A stretch of DNA of 45,880 nucleotides from Thermaceae bacterium (lineage in GTDB: Bacteria; Deinococcota; Deinococci; Deinococcales; Marinithermaceae), in assembly GCA_026981865.1 (NCBI GenBank), contig JALSIA010000199.1, positions 1 to 45,880 on the forward strand, given 5' to 3'. This document shows, piece by piece, positions 1-7,058 of this stretch. The number at the start of each line of letters is the position of its first letter. Positions within the stretch are counted from its first letter, which is position 1. The translations under genes were made by a program, and so were the position numbers. Below the pieces are notes generated by a model. That model did no database searches and was not told where the DNA came from. It was given only the letters and a program-made list of their open reading frames with translations.

Positions 1-119
1 ATGCGCTGCCTGTTTTCTTCGTCGAGGCGGCGGGCTTCGTCGGAGTCGAAGTCGATCTCGAACAGCGTTTCGGCCTCCTGATGGGCGTACTCTTGGTAGG
101 TTCCGGGTTCTTGCATCAT
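1..119 (-). CDS. Unknown protein, N-terminal 39 residues only (cut by window edge)
   Basis: A minus-strand reading frame opens at the ATG at 119 and runs off the left edge. The visible protein starts MMQEPGTYQEYAHQEAETLF and continues as a very acidic segment rich in Asp, Glu and Arg. A strong Shine-Dalgarno (AGGAGG on the minus strand, 122-127 region) lies just upstream, which supports the start; a second ATG follows immediately at 116. No family can be named from this fragment. Its interest lies in its upstream region: a perfect palindrome containing a -10-like TAACCT and two tandem copies of the 16-bp motif also found before the pilin and DUF11 genes of this window. Confidence 0.6.
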   Translation of the reverse strand, partial: MMQEPGTYQEYAHQEAETLFEIDFDSDEARRLDEENRQR

Positions 120-134
120 CGCGACCTCCTTCTT

Positions 135-153
135 CCTTAACCCTAGGTTAAGG
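135..153. promoter_or_regulatory. Perfect 8+8 palindrome over the promoter of the first gene
   Basis: CCTTAACC-CTA-GGTTAAGG is a perfect inverted repeat with a 3-nt centre. On the minus strand it contains TAACCT (150-145), a TANNNT -10 box placed suitably for the gene starting at 119. A repeat overlapping the -10 is a typical repressor operator, but it could also simply form a hairpin at the 5' end of the message. Confidence 0.45.
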
Positions 154-172
154 AGGCCTTCATGGGGACGGT

Positions 173-202
173 ACCCCCGAATGAGGGCCCCCAAACGGGG
201 GT
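173..202. promoter_or_regulatory. Tandem copies of the ACCCC-N6-GGGGT palindromic motif
   Basis: Two abutting 16-bp elements: a weaker copy ACCCCCGAATGAGGGC (173-188) and a near-perfect copy GCCCCCAAACGGGGGT (187-202). The centre of the weaker copy lies 30.5 bp upstream of the minus-strand -10 candidate TAACCT (150-145). The same motif occurs at 36143-36158 and 40585-40600 with the same offset to a -10. It is probably an activator site for the first gene. The interval 120-441 holds no convincing gene; besides this motif it contains the palindrome at 135-153 and a structured leader at about 323-405. Confidence 0.5.
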
Positions 203-322
203 GTTCGCTTTTCTCCGACCGCACCCGGCTGCGCCTGCGGATGCGGCCGCGAACGGCAGCGTCCCGCCCGCGTTGCCGCCGGCCTTAGGAGAGGCGGTCC
301 GCACGACCCCTTTCCCCGACTC

Positions 323-405
323 CGAACGGCCGCGCTTTGGAAGCCGGGACAAAAGCTTTCTCCGGTCGGGGTACCTATGCCCCGGTCGACCGGGCTACCG
401 TGGGT
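323..405 (+). ncRNA. Structured leader, resembles part of a c-di-GMP-I (GEMM) riboswitch
   Basis: Upstream of the lipoprotein gene at 442. Segments that recall the GEMM consensus, read by eye: GGGACAAAAGC (346-356) for GGGACGCAAAGC, then CTCCGGTC (360-367), a closing hairpin CGGGG/CCCCG (367-371 with 379-383), and GGTCGACCGGGCTACCG (384-400) for GGTAGCCGGGTTACCG. The 5' GGGCAAACC box and the GNRA tetraloop are not evident, so either the homology is partial or the resemblance is chance. A weak stem near 402-416 could be the expression platform. Only a covariance-model search would settle it. Confidence 0.25.
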
Positions 406-441
406 TGAGGGACCCCGAAGCAAGGGATTGGAGGAAGTCGC

Positions 442-1251
442 ATGCACAGGTACTCAATTGCAGGTCTGGTTGCGCTGTTCACGGCGTTCTTGCTGGCGTC
501 GTGCGGCGCCCCCCCCGTTCCCCGCGGCACCGCTACCCTAAGCGGAACCGTGGTGGACGCCACCACCGGTCTGGCGCTCGCGGGCGCGAAGGTGTGCTTC
601 GTCTATCGGGGCAACGTAAGCGACATTTGCGACAACACCGATACCAACGGGGCATTTCAGCTAGCTCTGCTGCCTGCTGGAGACCACGCGGTCCAGGTGA
701 CCAAGGCCGGTTTCACCGGCGCCCGCGAGGGCGTGCAGCTGGCCGACGGGGCCACCGCTACGATCCGGGTGGCGCTCAGCCCCGGACTGAGCAGCGGCGA
801 GCTGCGCATCGTCCTCAGCTGGGGTGCGGACCCCCGCGACCTCGATTCCCACCTCTGGGTGCCCCAGACGGCCGGCGACTACGAGGTGTACTTCAGCAAT
901 CCCGGGAGCTGCAGCGCCAACCCCTGGGCCTGCCTGGACGTGGACGACACCACCAGCTACGGCCCCGAGACGGTCACGATTGCCCAGATGCAGAGCGGCA
1001 CCTACAGCTACGCCGTGCACTGGTACGCGGGCACGGGTTCCTGGGCAGGCTCCGATGCGGTGGTGCGGGTCTACGACGCCAGCGGCCTGGTGGCCACCTA
1101 CGCCGCCCCCAGCAACGCCAGCGAGCCGGGGGCGTCCGGAGCGGCGTGGTGGTACGTCTTCGACCTGACCGAGAGCAGCCTGACGCCGAAGAACACCTTG
1201 AGTACGAACCCGCCGCGCACCTCCGCGGCAACCTCGCTCGGCGTCAAGTAG
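442..1251 (+). CDS. Secreted lipoprotein: carboxypeptidase-regulatory-like domain plus YfaP-like (DUF2135) domain
   Basis: A 269-residue protein with a lipoprotein signal peptide: hydrophobic stretch followed by a lipobox LASC, so Cys21 would be lipidated and the protein anchored outside the inner membrane. Residues about 30-110 read as a carboxypeptidase-regulatory-like beta sandwich (LSGTVVDATTGLALAGAKV, then DTNGAFQL and a GFTGAREGV strand). From about residue 118 to 230 the signature LRIVLSWGADPRDLDSHLW matches the YfaP/DUF2135 C-terminal domain. The ATG at 442 has GGAGG 8 bases upstream. The function is unknown; such proteins are usually surface or periplasmic. A terminator follows, so it is monocistronic. 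Its long GC-rich leader may be regulatory. Confidence 0.85.
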   Translation: MHRYSIAGLVALFTAFLLASCGAPPVPRGTATLSGTVVDATTGLALAGAKVCFVYRGNVSDICDNTDTNGAFQLALLPAGDHAVQVTKAGFTGAREGVQLADGATATIRVALSPGLSSGELRIVLSWGADPRDLDSHLWVPQTAGDYEVYFSNPGSCSANPWACLDVDDTTSYGPETVTIAQMQSGTYSYAVHWYAGTGSWAGSDAVVRVYDASGLVATYAAPSNASEPGASGAAWWYVFDLTESSLTPKNTLSTNPPRTSAATSLGVK

Positions 1252-1270
1252 ACCCCTCGGCCCTCGGCAT

Positions 1271-1298
1271 GGCCCCGGCGCACCCGGGGCCTCGTTTT
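1271..1298 (+). terminator. Intrinsic terminator after the YfaP-like lipoprotein gene
   Basis: Stem GGCCCCGG (1271-1278), 5-nt loop, CCGGGGCC (1284-1291), followed by TCGTTTT. Confidence 0.75.
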
Positions 1299-1354
1299 GC
1301 CGCCGGCGCCGCAGGCCGGTAGACTGGGAGGGCTGCACTTCTGGACCCGACGCC

Positions 1355-2413
1355 ATGAACACCACGACGCGCTACACCCTCGCCAGCCTGATCCTCCTCT
1401 TCTGGCTCGGTTTCTTCGTGGCCACCCCGGGGGCGGTCCTCCCGTTTTGGCGCGCCGAGTTCGGGATCCTGGGCGAGATGGCCGCGTTCTTCAACCTGCA
1501 GCTCCTGGGCTTGCTGCTGGGCGTGGGCCTGGCCACGCGGTTGCGCCGCCGCCACCCCGTCGTGCCGCTCAGCGCTGCGGTGCTGGCCGCAGCCTACCTG
1601 GCCATGGGCCTTGCCCCCTCCTTCGCCTGGGTCGTGGCGGCGGCGGGGGTGGGGGGCGTGGCCCAGGGGGTGCTCAACGTGCACGCCAACGGCCTGGTGG
1701 GCGAGCTGCACCCGCGCAGCCGGGTGTTGATGCTCAACCGGGTGAACGCCGCCTTTGGCGTCGGGGCCGTCGTCGCCCCGCTCTGGCTCACCTGGCTGCC
1801 CTGGCGCGTCGGTTTCGTGCTGGCGGCGCTGGGCTGGCTGGCGGCCGCGGGGATGGCCTGGGGTGCGCCCGCGGTGCGCGAGCGCGTGGGCCGGCTCTCG
1901 CCCGTGCTCTTCCGGCGCGCCCTGCCGCTTCTGGGCGCGGTGGGGCTGTACGTGGCCGTCGAGGCCTCGATCTCGGCCTGGAGCGGGGCCTACCTGACCG
2001 AGCTGGGGTATTCGGTGCGGCTTGCGGGGGCGCTGCTCGCCGGGTACTGGCTGCTGCTCACGGCCAGCCGCCTGGGGCTGGCGCGCTGGGTGGCCGCCGA
2101 CCCCATGGGCCGGCTCTACCGGCTCGTGCTGGCGAGCCTGGCCGTGCTCGTCGCCCTCGTCTGGCCGCCGCTGGCGCCGCTCTTTCCGCTGGTGGCCGTC
2201 TTCTACGGGCCGATCTTCGGCACCAGCTTCGCGGCGTTGCAGGGCCGTTTCGGTCAGGAGCTGACCGCGGGGATGTTCTATGCTGCGGCCGTGGGGGGGA
2301 CGATCGGACCCGCGCTTTTCGCGGCGCTGCCGGGGCCGCGCTGGATCCCGCTGGGCTTCGTGGTGCTGGGGGCGCTGTTGCTCTTGGCGCTCAGGCGGGC
2401 GCGCGAGGTCTAG
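1355..2413 (+). CDS. Major facilitator superfamily transporter
   Basis: A 352-residue, almost wholly hydrophobic protein with about 10-12 predicted membrane segments and short loops, such as the RRRH loop after TM2 and the positively charged RERVGRLSPV central loop. The shape is that of a small MFS carrier of the sugar/drug type; 352 residues is short for the family (usually 390-450). No substrate motif is visible. A -10-like TAGACT at 1320-1325 and GGGAGG at 1326-1331 precede the ATG, giving a 5' leader of about 25 nt. The stop codon overlaps the stop of the convergent enolase-superfamily gene by 4 bases, leaving no room for a separate terminator. Confidence 0.8.
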   Translation: MNTTTRYTLASLILLFWLGFFVATPGAVLPFWRAEFGILGEMAAFFNLQLLGLLLGVGLATRLRRRHPVVPLSAAVLAAAYLAMGLAPSFAWVVAAAGVGGVAQGVLNVHANGLVGELHPRSRVLMLNRVNAAFGVGAVVAPLWLTWLPWRVGFVLAALGWLAAAGMAWGAPAVRERVGRLSPVLFRRALPLLGAVGLYVAVEASISAWSGAYLTELGYSVRLAGALLAGYWLLLTASRLGLARWVAADPMGRLYRLVLASLAVLVALVWPPLAPLFPLVAVFYGPIFGTSFAALQGRFGQELTAGMFYAAAVGGTIGPALFAALPGPRWIPLGFVVLGALLLLALRRAREV

Positions 2414-3480
2414 AGGGCCCAGCGGGCGAAGGCGGTTTCGCTGAAGCCGAGTTCGAGCCCCCTCCGCTCGAGCTCGCCCTCGCGGATGGGAGGGAAGGGG
2501 GCGAAACCCCCCGCGGCGAGCAGGTGGAAGGCCAGCTCGCTGGGCCGGGCGACGGCCGCGTGAAAGGCGAGGGCCGCGGCGCGGGCGGCGCCGAAGCGGC
2601 TCATCGCCTGGGAGCCGATCATCGCCTCCTTGCCAGCGGCCCGGGCGCGGTCCAGCATGGAAAGGCTGGGACCGAAGCCGCTGCGCGCGGGTTTGACGTT
2701 GAGGACGTCGAAGGTGTCCAGCTCGAGCTCGCGTTCCAATTCGCGCGGGGTGAAGGCCGAATCGTCGGCGATCAGGGGCAGGACGCCGCGCCCTCTGAGC
2801 TCCGCCCGGGCGCGGACACGTTCGACGGGCAGGGGCTCCTCGACCATCGTCACCCCCAGCTCCCGCCAGCGCGCGAGCACGTCCGCAGCCGAACGCGGGT
2901 CGAGCGTTTCGTTGGCGTCGACGTAGACCTCGGCGTCGGGGAAGGCCTGCGTCAGGGCGCGGATGCGCGACGCGTCCCGCTCGTCCTCCCCCGAGGCCTT
3001 GAGCTTGAAGACCCGCACCCCCCGCTCGTAAGCGAAGCCGGCGCTCGCGAGGGTCGCCTCCACGTCCCCCTGCCCCACGATGAAGCTCACCCGCACGCGC
3101 TCGCGGCCTGTGGGCAGGAGGTCCAGCGGGTCGCGCCCCAGCGCCGCGGCACGGGCCTCGAAGAGCGCCATCTCCAGCCCCGCCTTGGCGGCGAGGTTGC
3201 CGGGGAGGCGGTCGAGGACGCGGCGCACCGCCTCGGGCTCGCAGGCGTCGGCCTCGCGCAGGCGGGGCTCGAGCCATTCCAGGGCGGCGCGCACGCTCCC
3301 CAGGGTTTCGCCGTAGATCGTCGGGCGCACGGCCACCTCGCCGCGGCCCACCGAGCCGTCCTCGAGCGTGACCTCGACGAGGGCGTGTTCGAGGGCGTCC
3401 AGGCGTTTTCCCGCACCCCAGCGCAGCTCGGCGGCGAGCGGGATGCGGAAGGGGCGCAGGCGGATCGTGCGCAGCTTCAC
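2410..3480 (-). CDS. Enolase-superfamily enzyme, muconate-cycloisomerase subgroup (dipeptide epimerase-like)
   Basis: A 356-residue member of the enolase superfamily. The capping domain (residues 1-120) precedes a TIM barrel whose catalytic set can be read: KLK (Lys159/Lys161) on strand 2, metal ligands Asp188 (VDAN), Glu214/215 (VEEPLP) and Asp239/240 (IADD), and the opposing Lys263 (NVKPARSG). Lysines on both sides of the active site place it in the MLE subgroup: o-succinylbenzoate synthase, N-acylamino-acid racemase or L-Ala-D/L-Glu (dipeptide) epimerase. Sequence reading alone does not decide among these; a lone gene without menaquinone neighbours slightly favours an epimerase. It overlaps the upstream P-loop gene by 4 bases (ATGA), so the two are translationally coupled. 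Confidence 0.85.
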   Translation of the reverse strand: MKLRTIRLRPFRIPLAAELRWGAGKRLDALEHALVEVTLEDGSVGRGEVAVRPTIYGETLGSVRAALEWLEPRLREADACEPEAVRRVLDRLPGNLAAKAGLEMALFEARAAALGRDPLDLLPTGRERVRVSFIVGQGDVEATLASAGFAYERGVRVFKLKASGEDERDASRIRALTQAFPDAEVYVDANETLDPRSAADVLARWRELGVTMVEEPLPVERVRARAELRGRGVLPLIADDSAFTPRELERELELDTFDVLNVKPARSGFGPSLSMLDRARAAGKEAMIGSQAMSRFGAARAAALAFHAAVARPSELAFHLLAAGGFAPFPPIREGELERRGLELGFSETAFARWAL

Positions 3481-4208
3481 GCTTCCTCCAGCCAGGCGCG
3501 CACCCGGGCCGCGGCGGCCTCGGGGTCCAGGACGGTGGTGTCGAGGAAGAGCGCGCGCTGCGAGCCCGCGAGCGCGCGCCGGGGGCCCTCCGGGTGGTAG
3601 TTCTTCTGCTCCTCGGCCACGATCTTGAGTTTTTCGATCAGCGTTTCGAGCGGGTGGCCGCGGCCGAGCAGCCGGTCCAGCTCGCTCTGCGCGAGCACCC
3701 CTTCGGCGAGTTCGCGAAAGCGGGTGACCTCCTCGCGGCGGACGGCCGCGCGGTCGAAGCGTTCGCCGCGGTCCAGCAGGCGCTCGAGCCGCACCGCCGC
3801 CGGGGCCTCGAGCACCACGAAACGGGCCCGCCCGAAACGTTCGCGGGCGAAGCGAACCTCCGCCTCGCCGCGCAGGCCGTCGAAGACGAGCGGCCAGGCG
3901 GGTTCGGTGTGGGCGGCCGCCAGCGCCTCGGCGATCCCTCCCGGGTGCTCGGCGCGCCAGCGTGCGGTGAGCGCGAAGCGCTGGGTGCGGTCGAGGGATC
4001 GGGGGTCCGCCCCGAGCCGCGGCAGGACGTAGCCGTCGACCAGATCGCGGCGGCCCAGCAGCGTGGGCCAGCCCAGGGCCCGGGTGAAGCTGGACTTGCC
4101 CACGCCGGTGAGCCCCACGACGATCAGCAGGGGAAGCTCGGTGAGGGGGCGGGTACCGGGGGCGGGTTCGAAGTAGAGCGCGTGCGGCACAGGGACATTA
4201 TGCCCCAT
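3477..4208 (-). CDS. P-loop NTPase, kinase-like, coupled to the enolase-superfamily gene
   Basis: A 243-residue protein from the ATG at 4208. Walker A motif GLTGVGKS (residues 32-39) after a hydrophobic strand (LLIVV), then a kinase-like layout: Arg-rich lid region (RLLDRGERFDRAAVRREE) and C-terminal strand ALFLDTT. The fold is like small nucleotide or metabolite kinases, but no specific signature is recognised. The frame stays open upstream to 4421, but that part overlaps the promoter and start of the divergent lipoprotein gene and reads as a shadow, so 4208 is preferred; the ribosome site there is weak. Its stop overlaps the start of the enolase-superfamily gene (ATGA), implying the two proteins act together. 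Confidence 0.75.
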   Translation of the reverse strand: MGHNVPVPHALYFEPAPGTRPLTELPLLIVVGLTGVGKSSFTRALGWPTLLGRRDLVDGYVLPRLGADPRSLDRTQRFALTARWRAEHPGGIAEALAAAHTEPAWPLVFDGLRGEAEVRFARERFGRARFVVLEAPAAVRLERLLDRGERFDRAAVRREEVTRFRELAEGVLAQSELDRLLGRGHPLETLIEKLKIVAEEQKNYHPEGPRRALAGSQRALFLDTTVLDPEAAAARVRAWLEEA

Positions 4209-4264
4209 CCGTTTGAGGGTAGGCGGAGCCCGCCCCGTCGTATACACTGGAGCTGGAGGAACCG

Positions 4265-5392
4265 ATGAGAAAATTTTCAAGGTGGTGGTTAGGAAGTTTC
4301 GCATTGCTTCTCGTTTTGGCGGCCTGCAGCACCCAGGTCCAGCCGCAGGCCACCCAGGCCGACTTCGATCAATCGGTGCAGGACTTCCAGGCCGGCCTCG
4401 GTACCGTGGCCGCGGCCGCAAGCCAGGACCTGGCGCTGCAGGCGCTGGGGGCCACCCCCTCCGGCGCCCCCGGGTTGCCCGCCGGCGCCCTGGCCGCGAA
4501 CCTGATGCAGCTCGGTGCCCCGCCGCTTACGCCCGACGGCGCCCTCAAGCTGCTGGGCGGGCTGGTTCCGCTGGCCGACCGGAACCTCGAGCGCGGCAAG
4601 TGGGACTACGACCCCTCCTTGCCCGGCTGGGTCCAGGACGGGAGCTACACCGGCAACGACCTGGTCCTCACCTGGCCCTTCCAAGACGACAACGGCGGTT
4701 CCCACAACGCCCGGCTCACCTTCGACTGGGACGCGGGCGCGTCCACCGTGGACGTCCGCGAATCCGACGGCACCACCAGCGAGGCGCCGCAGGACATGAC
4801 GGTCATCCTCGAGGTCGACGGCGCTACCGCCGGCAGCCTGCGCGGCCGGTTCGCCTGGTACAGCTGCAGCGGCACACCCATCGCCGAGCCCACGAGCGTG
4901 GCGCTGAGCGGCAGCGCGGGCGTGAGCGACCGCGTCGAGTTCACCTTCAACCTGAGCGCCAGCGACACCCGCATCGGGTCCAGCGGCAGCATCGCGGTAA
5001 CCGCAGGGGGCGACCGCGCCAGCCTTTCCTGGGACGTCTGGGCCGACGGCGCCATGCAGCGGGGCTCCGACTGCTTTAGCACCGGCTTCGACACCCGTGC
5101 CGGCCACGTCAACCTCCAGACCTCGGAGACGGCAGGCGGCTCCAGCTCGAGCTTCGAGTTCAACACCGACTTCAACCTCAACTTCGACGCCTCCGGCAAC
5201 CCCGTCTCGGCCGTGCTTTCGAACGGCTTCGTCAAGGTGGACGGCAGCGTGGCCGTTACCTTCTCGGGCACCCTCGACGACGCCAACGGCAACTGCATCC
5301 CGGGCGAGAACGTCAGCCTGGTCTTCGCCGACGGATCGCTCACGCTCGAGCAGTACCTGATCGCGCAGGGCGCGACCCCGGGCTGCAACTGA
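4265..5392 (+). CDS. Secreted lipoprotein of unknown function
   Basis: A 375-residue protein with a lipoprotein signal peptide (basic start MRKFSRWW, hydrophobic core, lipobox LAAC, lipidated Cys21). The rest is low in Lys, rich in Ser, Thr, Gly and Asp, and looks like beta-sheet surface material: strands such as NDLVLTWPFQD, ARLTFDWDAG, GRFAWYSCSG and FEFNTDFNLNFD. Several Cys after the lipobox could form disulfides. No family is recognised. Start: GGAGG at 4256-4260 before ATG, with TATACA (4241-4246 region) as a -10. A strong terminator follows, so it is a single-gene unit divergent from the P-loop gene. Confidence 0.8.
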   Translation: MRKFSRWWLGSFALLLVLAACSTQVQPQATQADFDQSVQDFQAGLGTVAAAASQDLALQALGATPSGAPGLPAGALAANLMQLGAPPLTPDGALKLLGGLVPLADRNLERGKWDYDPSLPGWVQDGSYTGNDLVLTWPFQDDNGGSHNARLTFDWDAGASTVDVRESDGTTSEAPQDMTVILEVDGATAGSLRGRFAWYSCSGTPIAEPTSVALSGSAGVSDRVEFTFNLSASDTRIGSSGSIAVTAGGDRASLSWDVWADGAMQRGSDCFSTGFDTRAGHVNLQTSETAGGSSSSFEFNTDFNLNFDASGNPVSAVLSNGFVKVDGSVAVTFSGTLDDANGNCIPGENVSLVFADGSLTLEQYLIAQGATPGCN

Positions 5393-5405
5393 GGCCGTTT
5401 CCTCG

Positions 5406-5437
5406 GTGAGCCGGCGCGAGCCGGCTCACTTTCTTTT
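5406..5437 (+). terminator. Strong intrinsic terminator after the unknown lipoprotein gene
   Basis: Perfect 10-bp stem GTGAGCCGGC (5406-5415) / GCCGGCTCAC (5420-5429), 4-nt loop GCGA, then TTTCTTTT. Confidence 0.92.
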
Positions 5438-5450
5438 CGCGCCCGCCCCC

Positions 5451-5456
5451 TAGAAT
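5451..5456 (+). promoter_or_regulatory. -10 box TAGAAT for a leaderless chdC mRNA
   Basis: TAGAAT sits 6 nt before the ATG at 5463 and no Shine-Dalgarno is present, so transcription probably starts at or next to the start codon. Confidence 0.65.
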
Positions 5457-5462
5457 GCGGGC

Positions 5463-6260
5463 ATGGCCGAACGCCCCAAGCGACCCGAAAAGAAGCTGCG
5501 CGAGTACAGCGAGAAGACGACCCGCCGCATGACCGACCTGGACCCCGCCGGGCTGGTGCTCGACAAGGCCCCCGACCGCGCCCGCCGGCAGTTCATGAAC
5601 TACGCCTTCTTCAAGCTCGACCCCGCCTTCCGCCGGCTCGAGCCCAGCGAGCTCGAGGCCGCCAAGGACGAGTTCGCTGCCGTGGTGGAACGGTGGGCCG
5701 GCCGCGAGGGCTTCATCGTGCGCACCTACTCGCTCGTGGGCCTGCGGGCCGACACCGACTTCATGATCTGGCGCATCGCCTTCGACCCCGCCGAGTTCCA
5801 GGCCATGCAGCGCGAGCTCAACCGCACCCGCTTGGCCGGTTACCTGACCCAGCCCTACAGCTACCTCTCGATGCAGAAGCGCTCGATCTACGTCGACCGC
5901 TACAACCCCGAAGGCGAGGGGGTGGAGCTGATGCCCGGCGAGGGGGACTACCTCTTCGTCTACCCCTTCGTGAAGAAGCGCGAGTGGTACAAACTCACGC
6001 CCCACACCCGCCAGGGGATGATGGACGAGCACATCTACGTCTCCGCCCCTTTCGAGGGGGTGCGCCTCAACACCAGCTACTCCTACGGCATCGACGACCA
6101 GGAGTTCGTCGTCGCCTTCGACGCCAACCACCCCCAAGAGTTCGTGGACTTGGTGCACCGCCTGCGCTTCACCGAGGCCAGCCTGTACACCCTGCGCGAC
6201 ACCCCGATGTTCACCTGCAAGAAGAAGCCGGTGCGGGAGCTGCTCGACGACCTGGCCTGA
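5463..6260 (+). CDS. chdC: Coproheme decarboxylase (HemQ/ChdC, chlorite dismutase superfamily)
   Basis: A 265-residue member of the chlorite dismutase superfamily, of the heme-biosynthetic ChdC (HemQ) type that converts coproheme III to heme b in monoderms and the Deinococcus-Thermus group. Recognisable features: the SYLS segment with Tyr134 aligning to the catalytic tyrosine of Firmicute enzymes, KRSIYVDRYN, FVKKREWYKL, and MMDEH with His190 as the probable proximal heme ligand. A distal Arg, the hallmark of true chlorite dismutases, is not apparent. The first 40 residues are charged and probably flexible. No Shine-Dalgarno: the message appears leaderless. It stands alone, tail to tail with the SDR gene (3-base gap). 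Confidence 0.92.
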   Translation: MAERPKRPEKKLREYSEKTTRRMTDLDPAGLVLDKAPDRARRQFMNYAFFKLDPAFRRLEPSELEAAKDEFAAVVERWAGREGFIVRTYSLVGLRADTDFMIWRIAFDPAEFQAMQRELNRTRLAGYLTQPYSYLSMQKRSIYVDRYNPEGEGVELMPGEGDYLFVYPFVKKREWYKLTPHTRQGMMDEHIYVSAPFEGVRLNTSYSYGIDDQEFVVAFDANHPQEFVDLVHRLRFTEASLYTLRDTPMFTCKKKPVRELLDDLA

Positions 6261-6263
6261 GCC

Positions 6264-7058
6264 TCAGAAGATCCAGGCCCCGCCGTTCACCTCCACGGCC
6301 TCGCCGGTGATGAAGTCGGCGTCGGGGCCGGCCAGGAAGGCCACCACGCCGGCGATGTCCTCCGGCCTTTCCAGCCGCCCCAGGGGGGTCTGCGCCAGGT
6401 ACTCGGCGACGACCGCCTCGGGGGTGGTGCCCCGCAACCGCGCCTCCCAGGCGATCTCGCGTTCCTGCATCGAGGTCTTGACGAAGCCCGGGTTCACCGC
6501 GTTGACGGTGATCCGGAAGGGGGCGAGCTCCTTCGCCGCCGCCTGCACCAGCCCCAGCACCGCGAACTTCGACGCGGAGTAGTGGGCCAGCCTGGGGGCC
6601 GCCTGGCGCGCCGCCATGCTGGCCACGGCGATCAGCTTCCCCCGCAATGAGCTTCCCGGCATCGGCGCCTGGTCCTTCATGCGCCGGGCGAAGGTCTGCA
6701 GGGTGTAGAAGGTTCCGCGGGTGTTGACGTCGAAGTTGAACGTCCAGTCCTCGTCGGTCAGCTCCAGGAAGGGGCGCATCGTGCTCACCCCGGCGTTCGC
6801 CACCACCAGGTCGACGCGCCCGTCCTCGGCGTAGGCCGCCCCGCAGGCGGCCTCGAGCTCTTCCCGGCGGGTGACGTCGACGCGCTGCGCACGGGCTCGC
6901 CCGCCCGCCTCCCGGATGGCCGCGGCCGTCGCCTCCGCGGCGGCGAGGTCGCGGTCCGTGACCCATACCTTGGCGCCCTCGCGGGCGAGCCTGTGGGCTA
7001 CGGCGGCGCCGATGCCTCCGCCGGCGCCGGTGATCAGGGCCGTTCTTCCCTCAAGCAT
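6264..7058 (-). CDS. SDR-family NAD-dependent dehydrogenase, last gene of the deoR operon
   Basis: A 264-residue short-chain dehydrogenase. Cofactor motif TGAGGGIG (residues 10-17), Asp35 at the end of strand 2 (favours NAD over NADP), NAG (88-90), catalytic Ser147, Tyr160 and Lys164 (YSASK), and the C-terminal GEAVEVNGGAWIF. The overall pattern is close to polyol (sorbitol-type) dehydrogenases. It is the distal gene of a tight operon with DeoR repressor, BtpA-family protein and FGGY kinase, overlapping the kinase stop by 8 bases. It most likely oxidises the sugar alcohol, or reduces the ketose, whose partner the kinase phosphorylates. The substrate is not determinable here. Confidence 0.85.
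   Translation of the reverse strand: MLEGRTALITGAGGGIGAAVAHRLAREGAKVWVTDRDLAAAEATAAAIREAGGRARAQRVDVTRREELEAACGAAYAEDGRVDLVVANAGVSTMRPFLELTDEDWTFNFDVNTRGTFYTLQTFARRMKDQAPMPGSSLRGKLIAVASMAARQAAPRLAHYSASKFAVLGLVQAAAKELAPFRITVNAVNPGFVKTSMQEREIAWEARLRGTTPEAVVAEYLAQTPLGRLERPEDIAGVVAFLAGPDADFITGEAVEVNGGAWIF

Noticed and set aside
162-1322. 386-codon plus-strand frame starting behind AGGAGG at 151-156
   Set aside because: It overlaps the clear lipoprotein gene in another frame, is very Arg/Gly/Pro-rich as frame shadows are in this GC-rich DNA, and its AGGAGG is part of the palindrome at 135-153.
1244-3277. 677-codon minus-strand frame
   Set aside because: Shadow of the MFS and enolase-superfamily genes; low-complexity Arg/Pro/Gly/Ala composition and no recognisable domain.
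5463-6260. Annotation of the gene as a true chlorite dismutase
   Set aside because: The N-terminal extension, the SYLS tyrosine segment and the apparent lack of the distal Arg fit coproheme decarboxylase better.
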